Shown one piece after another: positions 4,647 through 5,203 of a stretch of 5,203 nucleotides of DNA. This stretch comes from Caulobacteraceae bacterium (GTDB lineage Bacteria; Pseudomonadota; Alphaproteobacteria; Caulobacterales; Caulobacteraceae). The stretch is taken from positions 1 through 5,203 of the forward strand of contig CANGEH010000184.1 in the NCBI GenBank assembly GCA_947452665.1. The letters are read 5' to 3'. Numbering within the stretch: the stretch's first letter is position 1; each line of letters starts with the position of its first letter. The notes below the pieces were generated by a model. It ran no database searches and was not told where the DNA came from. It worked only from the letters and a program-made list of their open reading frames with translations. A program made the position numbers and the translations under genes.

Positions 4647-5203
4647 GTCGAGGCGGGCTTTTTCAATTTGAGACAAAGCCCGGTTATGCCCAGCAGCCAG
4701 ACCGATACTAGGCCATGATAAAGATGCCAGGAAAACGCTGGCGTCATTTGGGTGGATTTTCGCACCCACAGCGCATTGACGAGCATCAGCGCAGATAAGG
4801 CCACGGCACCGACGGCCTGAGGCATTGGGCGATCCTTGGCCAAGAACCAGACCGCAACCACCAAGACCAGTAGCCACGATGCCCCAATCGCCGGGCCTGC
4901 CGCGGGCTTTAGGGCCGCGATCAAGAGGCTTAAGGCAATAAGGCCAAGGCACGCCCATTGTGCCCGCCTCTTGCTGCCTTCGTCGGCCAGGGTCACAACA
5001 AATTGTGCGGCCATCAAGCCCATGGCAGCTAAGCCGCCGATTTGCGATACAATCTGATGCACGGCTTTGAGTGCATCAACCTGCCCTGTACCAAACCGCA
5101 CCACACCAAAGGCCCCAGCCAGCCCTAAGAGTGCGGCCGCCACAGCCGCTAGCGTCTTGCCGTCCTTAAACAGGACAACAAGACAGACCAAACCGCTTAA
5201 CAA
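4643..5203 (-). CDS. Polytopic integral membrane protein of unknown function (C-terminal part, 5' truncated)
   Basis: The frame is open to the right edge, so the visible 186 residues are probably the C-terminal part of a longer protein. The TTG at the edge is more likely an internal Leu codon than a start. Hydrophobic segments lie at about 2-12 (cut), 17-38, 52-72, 83-98, 107-122, 129-147 and 158-178, giving six complete and one partial membrane helices. Loops carry short basic or mixed stretches (GSKRR 76-80, KDRP 123-126), and the tail is KLKKPAST. His49, and W159-H160-L161-Y162-H163 at the start of the last helix, are the only striking polar residues near or within the membrane. I do not recognise the family, and no transporter or enzyme motif is visible. 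It is convergent with the small gene, sharing a CTAG that serves as stop codon for both. The membrane location is secure. Confidence 0.8.
   Translation of the reverse strand: MLSGLVCLVVLFKDGKTLAAVAAALLGLAGAFGVVRFGTGQVDALKAVHQIVSQIGGLAAMGLMAAQFVVTLADEGSKRRAQWACLGLIALSLLIAALKPAAGPAIGASWLLVLVVAVWFLAKDRPMPQAVGAVALSALMLVNALWVRKSTQMTPAFSWHLYHGLVSVWLLGITGLCLKLKKPAST

Noticed and set aside
4545..4958. 137-codon open frame on the minus strand
   Set aside because: It overlaps the membrane protein in another frame on the same strand. Its translation is Arg/Gly/Leu-rich without hydrophobic periodicity, while the overlapping frame gives clear membrane helices.

Overview
The window looks like chromosomal DNA of a GC-rich alphaproteobacterium. 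The evidence is a CYP153-type cytochrome P450, a fructokinase-type ROK kinase and a COG3618-type amidohydrolase, together with GC-rich third codon positions and GTG/ATG starts. Caulobacterales or Sphingomonadales would fit, but I cannot fix the genus from sequence alone. There is no transposase, integrase, CRISPR array, rRNA or tRNA, and no recognisable defence or biosynthetic cluster. It reads as ordinary, tightly packed accessory-metabolism DNA.

Layout: (1) 1-507 (+) is the C-terminal part of a P450, cut by the left edge. (2) 515-1348 (-) is an exported class A acid phosphatase of the PAP2 superfamily with an Asp-to-Ala change in its third signature motif. (3) 1349-1489 is a divergent intergenic region carrying a perfect 12-bp palindrome. 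(4) 1490-2392 (+) is a zinc-type ROK fructokinase. (5) 2411-3235 (-) is an FkbM-family methyltransferase with a G8 tract in its SAM-binding region. (6) 3236-3367 is a second divergent intergenic region. (7) 3368-4402 (+) is an amidohydrolase of the COG3618 type. (8) 4476-4646 (+) is a very small 56-codon gene whose start codon lies in a potential 11-bp stem. (9) 4643-5203 (-) is a polytopic membrane protein, cut by the right edge.

The genes alternate in strand and meet tail to tail with almost no space: 7 bp, 18 bp, and finally a 4-bp overlap in which one palindromic CTAG supplies both stop codons. Only the amidohydrolase and the small gene could share a transcript. I see no common pathway. 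P450 (alkane or fatty-acid oxidation), fructokinase (sugar entry), FkbM (O-methylation, usually of glycans or lipids), amidohydrolase (lactone or amide hydrolysis) and phosphatase (periplasmic phosphate release) are separate functions. The most useful second looks are the small gene and its 5' hairpin, the G8 tract, the missing Asp in the phosphatase, and the shared stop.
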